The notes below the pieces were generated by a model. It saw nothing but the letters and a program-made list of their open reading frames with translations, made no database searches and was not told the DNA's origin. Position numbers and translations under genes: made by a program. Shown here one piece after another: positions 34,237 to 45,649 of a stretch of DNA of 64,000 bases; the first letter of the stretch is position 1; each line of letters opens with the position of its first letter. The stretch is from Mesodorylaimus sp. YZB2_4 (taxonomy: Eukaryota > Nematoda > Enoplea > Dorylaimida > Dorylaimidae), in contig JASANH010001202.1 of NCBI GenBank assembly GCA_030248295.1, positions 1-64,000 on the forward strand, read 5' to 3'.

Positions 34237-37200
34237 ATGGATTCTACCGCGGCCTGGAATACGGTTACTCAATGGACCGATGTGCACTGTTCTGTCGATT
34301 TGCTGACCGCCATCAGAAATGAATGGGAATTTTTACGAACCGTAAATGAATACGGGGGCAAGTTGTTTGAAGTTGAATTTTTGAAGAATGCTATTCGAAG
34401 ATATGAACAATGCTGGCTTCCAATTCTTGTAAGTCTTGTAGCCAAGGTTCGACTCCTAGCTGACCCTAACCTGTTGGTTTTTCGAGTATAGGCGGAGACG
34501 AATAAGATCAATCTTGTACCACCATTGGATGTGTATTTCATATGGCACACGCATATGCTCTCCCCGCACTCTTATCGATTCGACTGTGAAAAGATCGTTG
34601 GTCGAGTATTGGACCATCATTTACGCAATTCTCAAGAGACAAGGGTCCTTTTCGAGTCATCAGCCGAATCGTGGGGGTCGTACTACCCGACTGAACCCTA
34701 CCACCTAGTCAATGTATTAAGGCCCACAGTGTCAGCAGTGTCCGAGCAGCCGATTCCTTATGATCCAAAGATAAGCTACGATTTAATCGGTGCCATACAG
34801 CGTCAACGAACCTTCCATTATCAAGTAGTTTTGCCCCACTTCTGCTCGTCAAGGTTTTTAAAAGCAGCGAAGGAACGATACAAGAAGTTTCTGTTTCTGC
34901 AAATTCAACGCCCCCGTGATCTGCTTTGGCCGCCTTACGATGTGCAGTTGGCATGGAGGGGTCACTTGGTGAGCTGTGTGAAGGATGATTAGACCTTTGT
35001 CGATTGAGACATCGCACATTGTGTGACCCTGTTGAATATTGACTCCATCGTTTGAGGTTGGTGTCTGCCCTCAGCAGATAACTGACCCCTGAACATCCTC
35101 ATTGCGAGGAGAGCAGCGGGAGACTCAAATAAATAGCCCACACGATAGAGGGCCGACTCGGAACGAGATACAGACGCAGCCGTTTACTAAGGCTCTTGAT
35201 TCTCGACTGATTTCGAGAGAATCACCAAAAGACTATTTGAGAACAAGGATCTGAAGCATCCAGGGCACCTAGGCCTTTTCTTTTATTCCTTAGCCTGCAT
35301 GGAGCAACACAATCTCGTTCACCTCTCAATGCTGATTGGTTAGCTTCGATTTCAGTTGTCTGCTTTGTGAGCCCAGGCACGACCCCAAGCGAGGGGTAGA
35401 AAGGTGGAGGCGCCTGAACCAAAGCCAGTGCAGGTGCAGGTCCAAGCATATTCCAACATAGTATAGAACGCGAAGGTAGAGGACATAAAGAGGCATGGAC
35501 AGGCTGGGAGGACTGAACCCTGTTTTTATTAGGATTATGTTTTGTGGTAAGGTGCAAATTACAGTTTAGTCTCTAGTCGCATGCCACACACGTCATATCG
35601 GATAATGACCCAGCGGCTTATTTTTCCAAGCCCCGTCCAGAGGAGGGCTAATTTTATGGTGAAGGTAATATTTGGGGGGGGGGGGGGCCGAAACGTGGCT
35701 ACAGCTCTATGTTACCTTATAGCCACAGTCACAGTCATAGATATGTACTCGTATATAAATGTACTGTACGTATATGGTACAAACTGTTGAAAGCTGCTTC
35801 CTTTTTCAGCTGCACCCACTCATGTACGCGTCTGATACAAATCGTTTATTTGGACGAATCCTACCATATGAAGACAATTTGACACAAGCTCAGATCATGC
35901 AAGCCGAAGAACTGACTCGTCAACTATGGGATGCTCATTTTCCCAGTAAGCCATGAGTTACAACGTGAGCTGCCAAAGCAAAATCAAGGCGCACGTAAGC
36001 CTTTGTCCGTGCCACTAGGACAGACCTTTATCATGCCAGTAGGCGATCAGGCCATCTTAGCGCAGTCTACGCAAAATCCACACCACCATAAAGTTTTCCA
36101 GATGACCCTTTCCATAAACGTGGTACCCAATTCCGCCTATACCCCAACCCATCCGTCCTCAACTTGAAGTCACCTGCACCAGACGACCATCGGCATGGCA
36201 AAGTGCACGTTTCTGGCCTCAATATCTCCACTATTCACACCGACCAATCAGCAGTCGCCTTGAAATTAATCTACGATGATCGATTGATCATTCACATCAC
36301 CAAAGACCAGAGCAAAGACACCGCGAACAGAATTCAACCGTGTCGAGTCGAATGGACAAGTGGGAAGAGCAAGCAAGCCCTGGCACGAATCCCATTCATC
36401 TACGATCGACGACAAATGAAACATATGAAAGTAAAACTTGAACAAAAACCATCGCAGAAAAAGAGATTTGGTCGAACGCCCGACTTGGGCAAAATCGTTG
36501 GCACTTACCCGCTGGAAGAATTTTTAAACTTTTGGATCATGGACTCAGTTTTGGAAAGTGCAACTGTTTTCATGCATGTCCAAGGTGAATTAGATGGTCG
36601 GGTGGTCAGAGCTGATGTCGGGGTCGAAGCTACAGTCACTTTAAAAAGCCGTCTCCAATTAACTCATGGCCATTTCCATAATCAAAAACTTAAATCTGGT
36701 AATTTGTTGTTCGATTTGGTGCAAACTTTGTCGTCTGAAAGTTTGATTAGTGATCGCAATGCGAGTGCGGAGGTGTCCCTGGCGTCACATTGGTACGGTC
36801 CTAGTTCCACAAGCGGAATATTTGAAAACTGAATTTCCCGCGTTTTCGTTTAGGCTCAACGATTTGAAACGGGATGTCCAATATACTGTAGAAATAGTGC
36901 ACGTCAACTTAAATAATCAAAGCCTGATCGTGGTGCGTGATCGACGACAACGTGCCCTGGCGGTGGCTTACTTGCTTGATCCATCTGCTCTCCCGGTGTC
37001 AGAGGATCTGGAAGAACGGGTTCCCCTGGCAACACCTCACGTGTCCGACGATGCAAATGAACGTTTTGTGTCGGTCATCAACCGGAATGGCGACTTCAGT
37101 CTGATCAAAGCTAAATGGAAAGGTGAGCGAAGCTGATCGATCGATTTATCGATTAAGATATCTGAATCTATCTTTCAAAAATTACTGCTTTTTTTAATGG

Positions 37201-38221
37201 CGACGCGACTCATTGGAAAAGTTGGATCTTTCGAGCCATGTCTACTTTTAGACGATCTCGGCGGCCATGGATGTCTAAGGGCTGAATTGTACAATGTTCC
37301 AAATGGCACCATGGAAGTGATACAACTGCCCAATGCTCGAAATAAGACCGAGATTCGGCTCGGAGGTAAGTGATAGTGGTAGTCATCGGGGCTCTTGGCC
37401 CGGTGAGTTAGGCGTCTGCCTCTCACGCAAAGTGCGCAGTTACGGACGAGATCGATTCGCGGCCTGGTAAATCATGTGTAATGTGTCCCTCAACCCTAGA
37501 GTGCGCTGTTACGCGTTTGGTGAGGTGGTAAAACAGTATTAGGACAGGACCAGTGATAGTGTCACCAGCTTACATAGGCACTGAACTTCTAGTTGAGTCG
37601 CTTCATTTTATCCGTTATACACTCCTCGGTGCGGCTTTTCTGTTAGCACCTATGAGCATACAGTAGGGATTATCCATTTTCTACTCTGGTGGCAGTCAAA
37701 TCTAGATTGGTATCATGAGCTGATTGCTTGACACTCCAATTAGTGTAACAGGGAAACAAGGGTTCGTGCGATTGTCTCACCATATTCAGACAATCGTGCA
37801 ACCGACCCTCAATTTTTGTTTTTGATGCGCATGAGACTCCTGATATTGGGTTGCAACGCAATAGGGAGTGTTAAATTCCTAATCGGATGGCTCGTTAGAC
37901 GTCGACGACCAAGGCCCCCTTGCCGTGTTTTATGCTTTCACTAACATCTTCTCTTGACATTCAGGCATCACTGCTGATCTAAGGTCGCTCTCTATGGAAT
38001 GCCGTTCCATACACGTAGCTGAACATGTGGCGTCCGTTTTCGGGCTGGCACTTCTGTTCAATTTGTGTCAAGGCCTTCGCGACCCTCGATCTACAGTCGG
38101 CCACTCAAATGAGAATACAAGCAACTGGCCACTGCTGATTGCAAGTGGCACGAACAAGAGTGAAAGTCATGCAAGAAAAGATACAAGGTCACGCCTGCCT
38201 GATGAATTTGCTGATTTGTGA
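34237..38221 (+). CDS. Glycine-rich-domain (DUF1399/GRDP) family protein
   Basis: Eight exons fit by phase: 34237-34428, 34492-34968, 35810-35945, about 36019-36119, 36170-36792, 36854-37122, 37222-37365, 37965-38221; about 732 aa. The N-terminal half is DUF1399: VDLLTAIRNEWEFL, AIRRYEQCWLPIL, LDVYFIWHTHMLSP (the family's W-H-x-H signature), then a second block LLWPPYDVQLAWRGHL. The C-terminal half (exons 5-8) has no domain I can name; it reads as beta-rich, ending in a hydrophobic segment (HVASVFGLALLFNLC) and a Ser-rich tail. Family members occur in plants, fungi and some invertebrates; plant ones are linked to stress responses, and animal function is unknown. The start of exon 4 is uncertain (36019, 36040 or 36061 keep phase). 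The exon 4 donor (GTGGTA) is weak. An intronic SINE sits at 37390. Confidence 0.78.
37390..37550 (+). repeat. tRNA-derived SINE, copy 3
   Basis: GAGTTAGGCGTCTGCCTCTC, GTGCGCAGTTACGG, GATTCGCGGCCTGGTAAATC, GTCCCTCAACCCT and GCGTTTGGTGAGGTGG match the copy at 3822 block for block. It is inserted in the last intron of the DUF1399 gene in the sense orientation. Confidence 0.75.
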
Positions 38222-38446
38222 GCTGATGAATTGTTGTGTTGTTGACCGTTCAGAAACTCATTGTCTGTCATCTATTGATCTGATATCAGCTCTTTCCACC
38301 ACTGATTTACTCATCCTATTGTTCTGCATGTGTTGTACATGGAGATTCAAGGTCCGATATTATGTCACGACGTGCGCATAGCCTTATTAGATATCTTGTA
38401 TCCCGAGTCCACTCCTCAGAATCACAGTTTTACATTTACATTAACC

Positions 38447-38452
38447 AATAAA
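38447..38452 (+). terminator. Polyadenylation signal of the DUF1399 gene
   Basis: AATAAA about 225 bp after the stop codon, and 32 bp short of the stop codon of the convergent gene at 38485. The two transcripts probably end tail to tail or overlap. Confidence 0.5.
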
Positions 38453-38484
38453 GTGATAGCTGATATCTGACTGTACAAATCAGA

Positions 38485-39185
38485 TCATTTTCCAAGGATG
38501 CCTGTATGTGCGAATGTGCCGGGCAAGGACTGCGACTGTGAAAATGGGAACGGATTGCCATTGAACGGCTGGTTGGCCCCTGATTGTGCTGCAATCGCTT
38601 GCTGTTGAGCGATCATGGCTTGGAACTGTTGCTGTTGGAACTGCTGGTTTTGTTGCACCTTAGCTGCGCACACTCCATCAGTATCCGGTGGTACGTCAGC
38701 ACAATAGGCCTTGTATCGCTGGCAAAAATTCAACGAATCTATGTCCGGTGGTCTAGCACATACCCGATCATACTGGCCTTTCTGCACTGAACAATAATTG
38801 ACTTGTGGGCATACATCGGGAGGTGGTGGTGGCAAGATCAGAGCTGGGTCGGGTGCCGAGGCGACTGGCGGAGTCTTGCCAAGGCAATATAATCGATACT
38901 GATCACATTTCGAACGGAATATGGACCACTCGGTCGGCGTAGGTCTGCAAATTGAGTGGGCAAACTTTTGGTATCGGAGACAAGCCACTCCGATATCAGT
39001 CTCTTGATTGGGGTATGGAATACCGCCAGTTAATGCACCCGCTCCGGCGAACGGTACCTGACCTTTGACCAACATCGACTGCATACCTGAAATAAAAGAG
39101 CACAAATTCATTTGAAATACCATTTCTCCAATTTCAACTCACCCCATAAAAAAAGTACTTGAATCCATATTTCCGACTTATCCAT
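38485..39185 (-). CDS. Small secreted Cys-rich, Gln-rich protein (214 aa)
   Basis: Two exons, 39185-39143 (14 codons plus 1 nt) and 39086-38485, join in phase as WG|MQS with GTGAGT and a CAG acceptor. The start MDKSEIWIQVLFLWG gives a hydrophobic leader consistent with a signal peptide. The mature part has two similar Cys units, one starting near ACLRYQKFAHSIC and ending CDQYRLYC, the other starting CPQVNYC and ending CQRYKAYC, separated by a Pro run (ILPPPPP). A Gln-rich tail follows (QFQQQQFQAM). I do not recognise the family. The repeated C-x2-Y-x2-YC ending suggests a duplicated disulfide module of an extracellular or cuticle-associated protein (inference). Confidence 0.72.
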
Positions 39186-39755
39186 ATTAATTTCGTTGAC
39201 GTCGCAAATTTTATATTAATTTCGAAAACACTAAGACGGAGTCGTTTTGTTCGTATTGTCTTCACTCTTCCGTATACTTTCTACTGTCATCAAATGCCGC
39301 ACAACACCTACGCCGAATTGGAAACTAGAACTATCCTATACGTCAGTACACCCCCATTCGCTCTGTACAACATCCGTTTACTACTTTTTGTTTCGACACG
39401 CTAAAATCCGGAAATGTCCAGTATTTCTACTACACATAATTTCTCGAAACAATCCACTTTTAAACAAAATTCGTCAAAATACCTACGCCACAATATGCAA
39501 CCAGACCGAACTAAATGAAATAGAAAAATTCCAGAACTTCATATTATCACAGCCAGATCTCAATTCAGTGCCTTTGTCACACAAAAGTGGAATATTATTT
39601 TGTCACTGGGTTAAAATAAGGCATAAATACACGAGCAAAACTAATCTATTACATACTAATCTTGATCAAATACGGGCAACTATCATGCGAAGGCAAGTAT
39701 CAATAATCTACTCTATACTCACACATGTCATGCACACGTTGAAAAGTGACATCCT
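39186..39755. other. Spacer between head-to-tail minus-strand genes
   Basis: A 170-codon + strand frame (39247-39759) lies here but has no domain and ends antisense to the last MFSD5 codons; I read it as chance. The promoter of the Cys-rich gene must be here. Confidence 0.4.
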
Positions 39756-42700
39756 CTAAGCCTCGTCGATGGTTGGTTGAATTTCGATCAGCGCTTTGCG
39801 ACTTTCATCGTCCTTTCCTTCTTGAACACGAAGTTGCACATTCTTTTCCCCATTGGTCGATGATTTGGTGTGCGGATTGGCTTGAGTTTGCCTGAAAAAT
39901 AATTTGTAGGGAACACGACAGGGAATAGTGTTATCAGAGGACTAGTTTTATCCTTACCTGAACAGAATATGCTGAAATACGCAGGCCACCGCCATGAACG
40001 CGATGCAGCATTGAAATATACGAACCATGGGCAAGTCTTTAAAAAGAATCGCAACCACGATCAAATTCAATGGAACGCGGAAAAAATTCATTAACGTCGA
40101 TCGTGCTGAAAGAAATGCACTTTTGGTCGATTGAAAAATGAAGGAACCGATCATTTGTCAGGAACTTCAGGTTCTCCGGAGGAGATCCGTACTGGTCTCC
40201 ATGTAATTATGTGCCTAAGCCGGCAATCACACTTTTTAGCGAGCCAGGCCCAATGCACCTGGTCCCGCCCGCGTTCCACGTATATGACTATGATTACCCA
40301 TCGCAGACAGATGCCCGCGCCACTCAACCCGTTCACACTTGGAAAAGGGTGCAACAATTACCTTGGTTCCCAAGCACCAGTTTCTACCCAACTCGTCTTT
40401 CGTTATAACAATATAAAATTCCTCACCTGCTTCCGGAACGTATATGCCTCGCATAAAACCCATCGACGGCCAGAACAAACCGACGCACACCTCGAATGTA
40501 ATAAACCCCGCGTAGATCACTGGCAAGTTGGTCGGAAACACAACCGGAGGCAGCAAAGCCAACACGGAAATGAACAATACATATCTAAACATTCAAATTA
40601 CACGTTGTAAATGCGAGAGATAATCATAGCCAACGCACCTCATGAAAGACTCCGGTCCCGTCAGCTTGCATAGAATACGGAACAACGACGAGCCGACCAT
40701 GATTGCTACCATGAACGTGGCGAATATGTACCCGTGCGGTATCGTAGCAGTTGGTGCTCCCGATGTGGAAATGTCATTGGTTTTCGTTGCCGATGCTTTT
40801 GCGTTGTATGCCGATGCTGCCGCTGTCAGAGCAGGAGTCCATTCCAGTACGAACGTGTACATAGTGCCTTCGAACAGGGACTGAACCAAACCAAGACACA
40901 GGATGCGGCGATCTGAAAAGAATGCCATTTATGAAATTACACCTCGCGATTCGGGGCTTCACTACCTTCCCCTAAGCAACGCAATGCCTCTCGGAACGAT
41001 TGGTCCAATCCCGCTTTCGCATCACCAAAGTTCTCAGTCCACGTGAACACGATCAAGACGCACATGACCAGCAGAACGGTCAAGGAGACATCGAATGGGG
41101 CGCTGAAAGAGGAAGAGGATTTTCTGGTTGACCTTCCTTCCAGTCTTCAAGCTGATAGCGACTGGAGAATCAGTGGCTCCAGAAACTAGAAACATCCCAG
41201 TGCACCCAAAGGTGCTGCCAGCGCTCTTTTTTATCTTTTCTTTCTCACAGTGCATGAAAGCGAGCACAAAAAGCAATTCACATGCATGTGTGCCAAAAAC
41301 AATGGCTGTTCCCCCCCCCCCCCCCCTGTTCAGTTCCTGTTCAGACACAACCCATGGCAAGTCCCCGCTGGAGATACTTACACAAATCCAAACATATCAG
41401 CCGCATATTGAGCCACGATTCCAGATCCGATGGCCACCAGTGAATTGCCGAATGTAGCAAAACTGAAAACGGTCGAAAGTGCGTCTTCATCAAAGCCACG
41501 CTGAAAGAAAAGAAAAATGGATTTGATAGACTAACTTCTCTGGCGCAGTCGAAGCACAGACTAGCAGTCAGCCAAGAAAATTTTTATAACTACCTTTGCA
41601 TGTTCGAAAACCAACCACGATTCGAAAGCGCTGTATAGAATCGACGTTGCTATTCCACCTAGCAATCGTCCGAGCATCAAGATCCAAAAGTTAGCGAAGT
41701 GTTTGGTAATGCAAGCACCACCATACAACAAACCGTACAGAATACAGTTGCGTCTTCGACCGCTACAAACAAACAGTCCTGTCAAGCGTGTGATTAGTGG
41801 ATGCCTATTCTGCAAGCATGCACGAAGCTGAGTGCGAGTAAATGAAGCTCTGCTGGGTGATCAAACTGGCTCGCCTGTTACTGTGACTGACAGGAATTAT
41901 AGCGATAACATTCTGGCTGAAATGCCATTGTGAGCCGTGCAGTAAACCGGGCTATCATTTGCATCTAGTGCGGTGAGCCCTACCTGGTTACTGTGGACAA
42001 AACTTGTTTTAAAAAATTTGGCAATTGCATCTGCCGCGTATGAAATCGATCGCATTAAATACTGTAGACCTCACTCATATGTAGTATTGCTGCTGTGACA
42101 AACATCTCTGTTAAAGTTAAAAAAGGGAGGGTTTATAAGTTTGAACCGATAGATACAAAAAACTTAAACCTTGAACGGGAGCCGAGCCCGCGCCCCCATT
42201 ACCAGACCGGCGTGCTAACCTCTGCAGGCGCGCAGAGGGGACTGAGTAAAGTGTGTCAAGACCTATATCGCTGAAAGATGAAAGCTAAAGCAAAGAACGC
42301 TGAGATTTACACACATGTTGTTTTTTGCTGATGAACCAACCCAGGCTAAAATCTTGGATACGCCCCTGCACTGGTATCGTCAAGGCTCTGCACTGCATCA
42401 CATCGCAAATCGGAAAATGCGAGCGAACTATCACTTGTGCATGTATCTGTATCTGTCTCTTGCCGCCATATATATACAGTAGGCCAGACCAACACTCACT
42501 GGTCAGCAGACACGACATGCCATTATTTCAGAACCAGGCACCCACTGCACCTTGTGCCCCAGTATCGACCGATAAGGCAATTATCGGTCGATACTGGCAT
42601 GTGTCAGTCAGTTAAACAGAACCAAAGACGGAAACTTTTCTATCCACTCCAAGTAGGGGCGAGGGGGTAGGGGTAAACCCCCCTGTTGGGCCGGACAGGG

Positions 42701-43419
42701 CACTGAACTCTTCCACTCAAACCCCCCCCCCCCCCCCCTACGGTCGAGCAGGAAGAAAGAAAAGTAAGGAGGCAAAAGCGATAAAATTGTATGTGGGCAG
42801 GACCAAGACTTGACCTGACTGACCAAGCCCTGGCCTCCAAGCACAGGCCGATTGTCCATCCAGTCTATAGTGTGAACAGTCATACAAGTCACTCACTCGA
42901 CTCGACCCAAACCTGATCTGGCCTGACATGTCTCACACGCAATCATACCAGGCTTAGGTGATCTGATCTGATCTGATCTCTACCCCCTCCCCCATGACCC
43001 AGCCGACCTTGCCCATACTTGGTCAACTTTTGTATGAACCAGATACCCCAATGTGAGGTGGCCATACATCGTGAAGACGATTCCTCTACTTTAGTCTATG
43101 CAGACCCGAGTTGCACTTACTACTTATCCGCGAAACTTCCAATGAAAGTTCCGAAAAGCATACTCGATCCGAACCCAGCAACGAACAGTAGTTCGATTTC
43201 ATGTTTCGACATTCCATAGCTTTCGTACAAGGCATACACGTGCGGTCCTTGCAACCAATCTCCAGCCGCTGCTGCCAAATAGACCAAGAGGTAAGATCGC
43301 TGGAACTGTTTTAAGGCCGAATCGTCAGTCGACGATTTCTTGGCCGATGGTGTCCAGCCAGCATACCAGAAAAGTATTGCGCAGATTATGCATAAAACAT
43401 AAAATACAATTATGAACAT
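39756..43419 (-). CDS. MFSD5: MFSD5-like major-facilitator transporter (molybdate-type)
   Basis: Eight phase-consistent exons: 43419-43121, 41762-41594, 41500-41382, 41102-40966, 40912-40639, 40584-40427, 40105-39958, 39891-39756; 1,440 nt, 479 aa. Colinear with MFSD5: AAAAGDWLQGPHVYALYE, FADKYGRRRNC (loop 2-3 MFS signature at the first splice junction), LGRLLGGIATSILYSAFESW, LGLVQSLFEGTMYTFVLEWTP, FWPSMGFMRG, NFFRVPLNL. About 12 membrane helices are expected; the tail is polar and acidic. The family includes MFSD5 and the algal molybdate transporter MOT2, so molybdate uptake is the likely role by homology. The 1.36-kb first intron contains a poly-C run (42722-42738), a perfect hairpin and a tRNA-like sequence; another poly-C run (41311-41326) lies in intron 3. 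Confidence 0.92.
42174..42250 (-). repeat. tRNA-like sequence, probably a SINE head or tRNA relic
   Basis: The minus strand reads GGTTAGCACGCCGGTCTGGTAA (box A region and an anticodon arm with GGT in the loop) and GCGCGGGCTCGGCTCCCG (box B-like, diverged). No closed acceptor stem was found. It lies in the first MFSD5 intron. Confidence 0.4.
42559..42597. repeat. Perfect 17-bp hairpin with 5-nt loop
   Basis: CCAGTATCGACCGATAA (42559-42575), loop GGCAA, then the exact complement (42581-42597). With a 2-nt bulge about four more pairs form on the outside. It lies in MFSD5 intron 1. Confidence 0.8.
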
Positions 43420-44202
43420 TTTCTACGAGTTAGTTCTGGACAAAATTTGCCAGCTGGCAAACTTGGCAGCAAAGTCCATCGGCAGCCAAGTGGCAGCCAG
43501 CGCGGCTGTTCGACGTGGCTGTGCCATATAAGGATGTCCTGTTGCTACGCTGCGCCGGGAGACAAGATGCTCAGTATCGAGGCCGCCTACTGCATTTAGG
43601 CGGGAATTCAGGTTTTCAAAAGTGCAGGACAAAACTGGCGACAAGAATTCGCAATTCATGGAAAAATTGCGCGCCAAATACGGCACTGCTACTTGAATTA
43701 ATTTTTAGAAGCCACCGCTTTTATGCATCGACGGCATGCAGAAAAGCCGCCTGCAGAAAAATGACTTTTTCTCAAGTTTTAGCCCACTTTTGCGTCCTTG
43801 CTAAGTCAAAGACCAAGATTTTGCCTTTTAGTTTATCCATTAGCCCATTCATATGCGTCAGTGATCTTTTTTTAAAATCGCATAATGGGAGGCCGCATGG
43901 GGCTTGAATCTAGAAATCCAAAGAGCAAACAGCAAAAAATTGGGCTCCTTTCCTAACCGAGCAAAGAGCGAAGACAAACGCAAAGACACAGATCAAAGAC
44001 TGATGGCCCAGGAAAGATAGAACCTCGCTGAAAATTGACTTGCCCTTCACTAGCACGTCGCACTGCAGTATGTGCGATAGTCACACTTACCATCAGCCAA
44101 GGTCAAACTAGAACTTATGCGGATAAGGTGGTAGGGGAGCACCCCATGGACGCCACAATTACTGCATGTGCTGGCTGTCACAGTTGCTCTTCAACCTTTC
44201 AG
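43420..44202. other. Divergent promoter region of MFSD5-like and GPCR genes
   Basis: The first GPCR membrane segments should be encoded upstream of 44203, but I found no TM1-TM2 homology in this stretch. Confidence 0.4.
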
Positions 44203-45649
44203 AGTGGTGGCTAGGCGACATCATGTGTCGGTTATCAGTATGGATAACAGGAACTACTGTCAGCGCTTCCGTGTATACCCTAGTCGCCGTATCAGCTGAC
44301 AGGTGAGTCCTCGTTTTGCTCCGATCTTTCGAATTCTCACCTTTCGCTTTAGATACTGCGCCCTTTGCCACACATTGCGATACAGTGTGGTTTCGAAAAG
44401 CCGAACATTCTTCGTCATCATTCCCATATGGATCTTCTCCGGAGCCCTGTTCAGTCCGTGGTTAGCTTACTTCAAAGAGATGACTTTCTTCGACGAGAAC
44501 AACTCGACATCGGCCACAATCTGCGTGGCTGCATTTCCATCGCCAGAAAGTGAACGTTTGTATTTCCTGATGGCCAATATCCTGGTGGCCTATTTCATTC
44601 CCTTGACCGCGGTCACTGTCTTTTACGTGTACATCTACTACAGTCTGGTCAACCGGGGTACACTGGCCGTTGACAAACACGCTCAAGAACGTGAGAGTCG
44701 TACAAAGATGAAGATCACAAAAATGATGTTGGTCGTGATCGTCTTATTCGCCGCGTCATGGGGCCCTCTGTACGTTCTCTACCTAGATCTTTATTTCTTT
44801 GGCTACATACCAGCAGAGTCTACGTTCATAATCTGCAGGCCATTATTCCAGTGGCTGGCACTGTCGAACAGTTGCATCAATCCTATTTTATACGCTTACT
44901 TTAGCAGACGTTTTCGTCGGGCTTTCCAGGAAATTTTGGTAATGCCGTGCACAAAACGATATCAAGATTTTAAATCCTACACGGCCAACACATCACGTCG
45001 CTGGATGAACTCAGTTCGGGAAAGTCGAGCCACATTCGATTTCAGTGCGATGGCCAGTGGCAGCAAAAGACCATCGAGCGCTTTTTCCGTTTTCGGTGGT
45101 GACAGTTGGAAAAGACCGTCTGCCTTTTCTATATTCAGTAAAAGACCATCAGCTGCTCCTTCGTTGACCGCTTCCGTCATGGCGTACGGTGAAACAGGTA
45201 CCTTGTACACTCAAGTCAGCGACGACCCTGTCGACGAAACCAGCGAATCGAAGCGAGTGCCATCTCGTCGACGGACCTCATCGGGACGACAGTTCGGCGC
45301 TGGACGTCGTCGCTCGACTGGTATTCGACGGAGGGATTTGCATCCTCAGGATGCTGCCGATTCACCTGTTCACCTCACTCGTCGTGGATCGGCCGTGGCC
45401 AAGGTGTCCAAGGAAGAGACGGCCATGATCGAGGACCCCAGCACAGTGGTTTTCAGACGACAGGATTCCAAGCAGTCACCACCAAACGGCCCTTGCAAGG
45501 AGAGCGAATATACCATCACGGTTTGTGGTGCAAGTGCCAGCGAAACACAAACGATTGCTCTGCCAGCAATGAGACGTGTGCCTAGTCAACGTAGGTCCAG
45601 TGAGGAGAAACGTGCTGTTTTGAGAAATGGCTTTCTCGAATCCCACTGA
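44203..45649 (+). CDS. Rhodopsin-class GPCR, neuropeptide-receptor type, 5' end missing
   Basis: Exons 44203-44302 and 44353-45649 join across a 51-bp intron inside the ADR|Y codons. They encode TM3 through the tail: DIMCRLSVWITGTTVSASVYTLVAVSADRY (TM3 Cys and DRY), a TM4 Trp, a long TM5, TM6 with FAASWGPLY, and TM7 NSCINPILYAYF (NPxxY). The TM3 region most resembles NPFF/RFamide-type receptors, which normally couple to G proteins downstream of short amidated peptides; ligand assignment is not justified. The tail of about 230 residues is Ser/Arg-rich with three KRPS-AFS-like repeats and many basic-Ser sites. TM1-TM2 are not found in the preceding 800 bp, so further upstream exons or loss are possible. 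The exon could extend upstream, since the frame is open before 44203. Confidence 0.8.

Noticed and set aside
35930..37200. Three frame changes and a missing acceptor in the DUF1399 gene, first read as a pseudogene
   Set aside because: Each break is resolved by a short intron whose phase matches on both sides (35946 onward, 36120-36169, 36793-36853, 37123-37221).
39247..39759. 170-codon + strand frame
   Set aside because: Low-information composition in AT-rich DNA, and it ends antisense to the MFSD5-like terminus.
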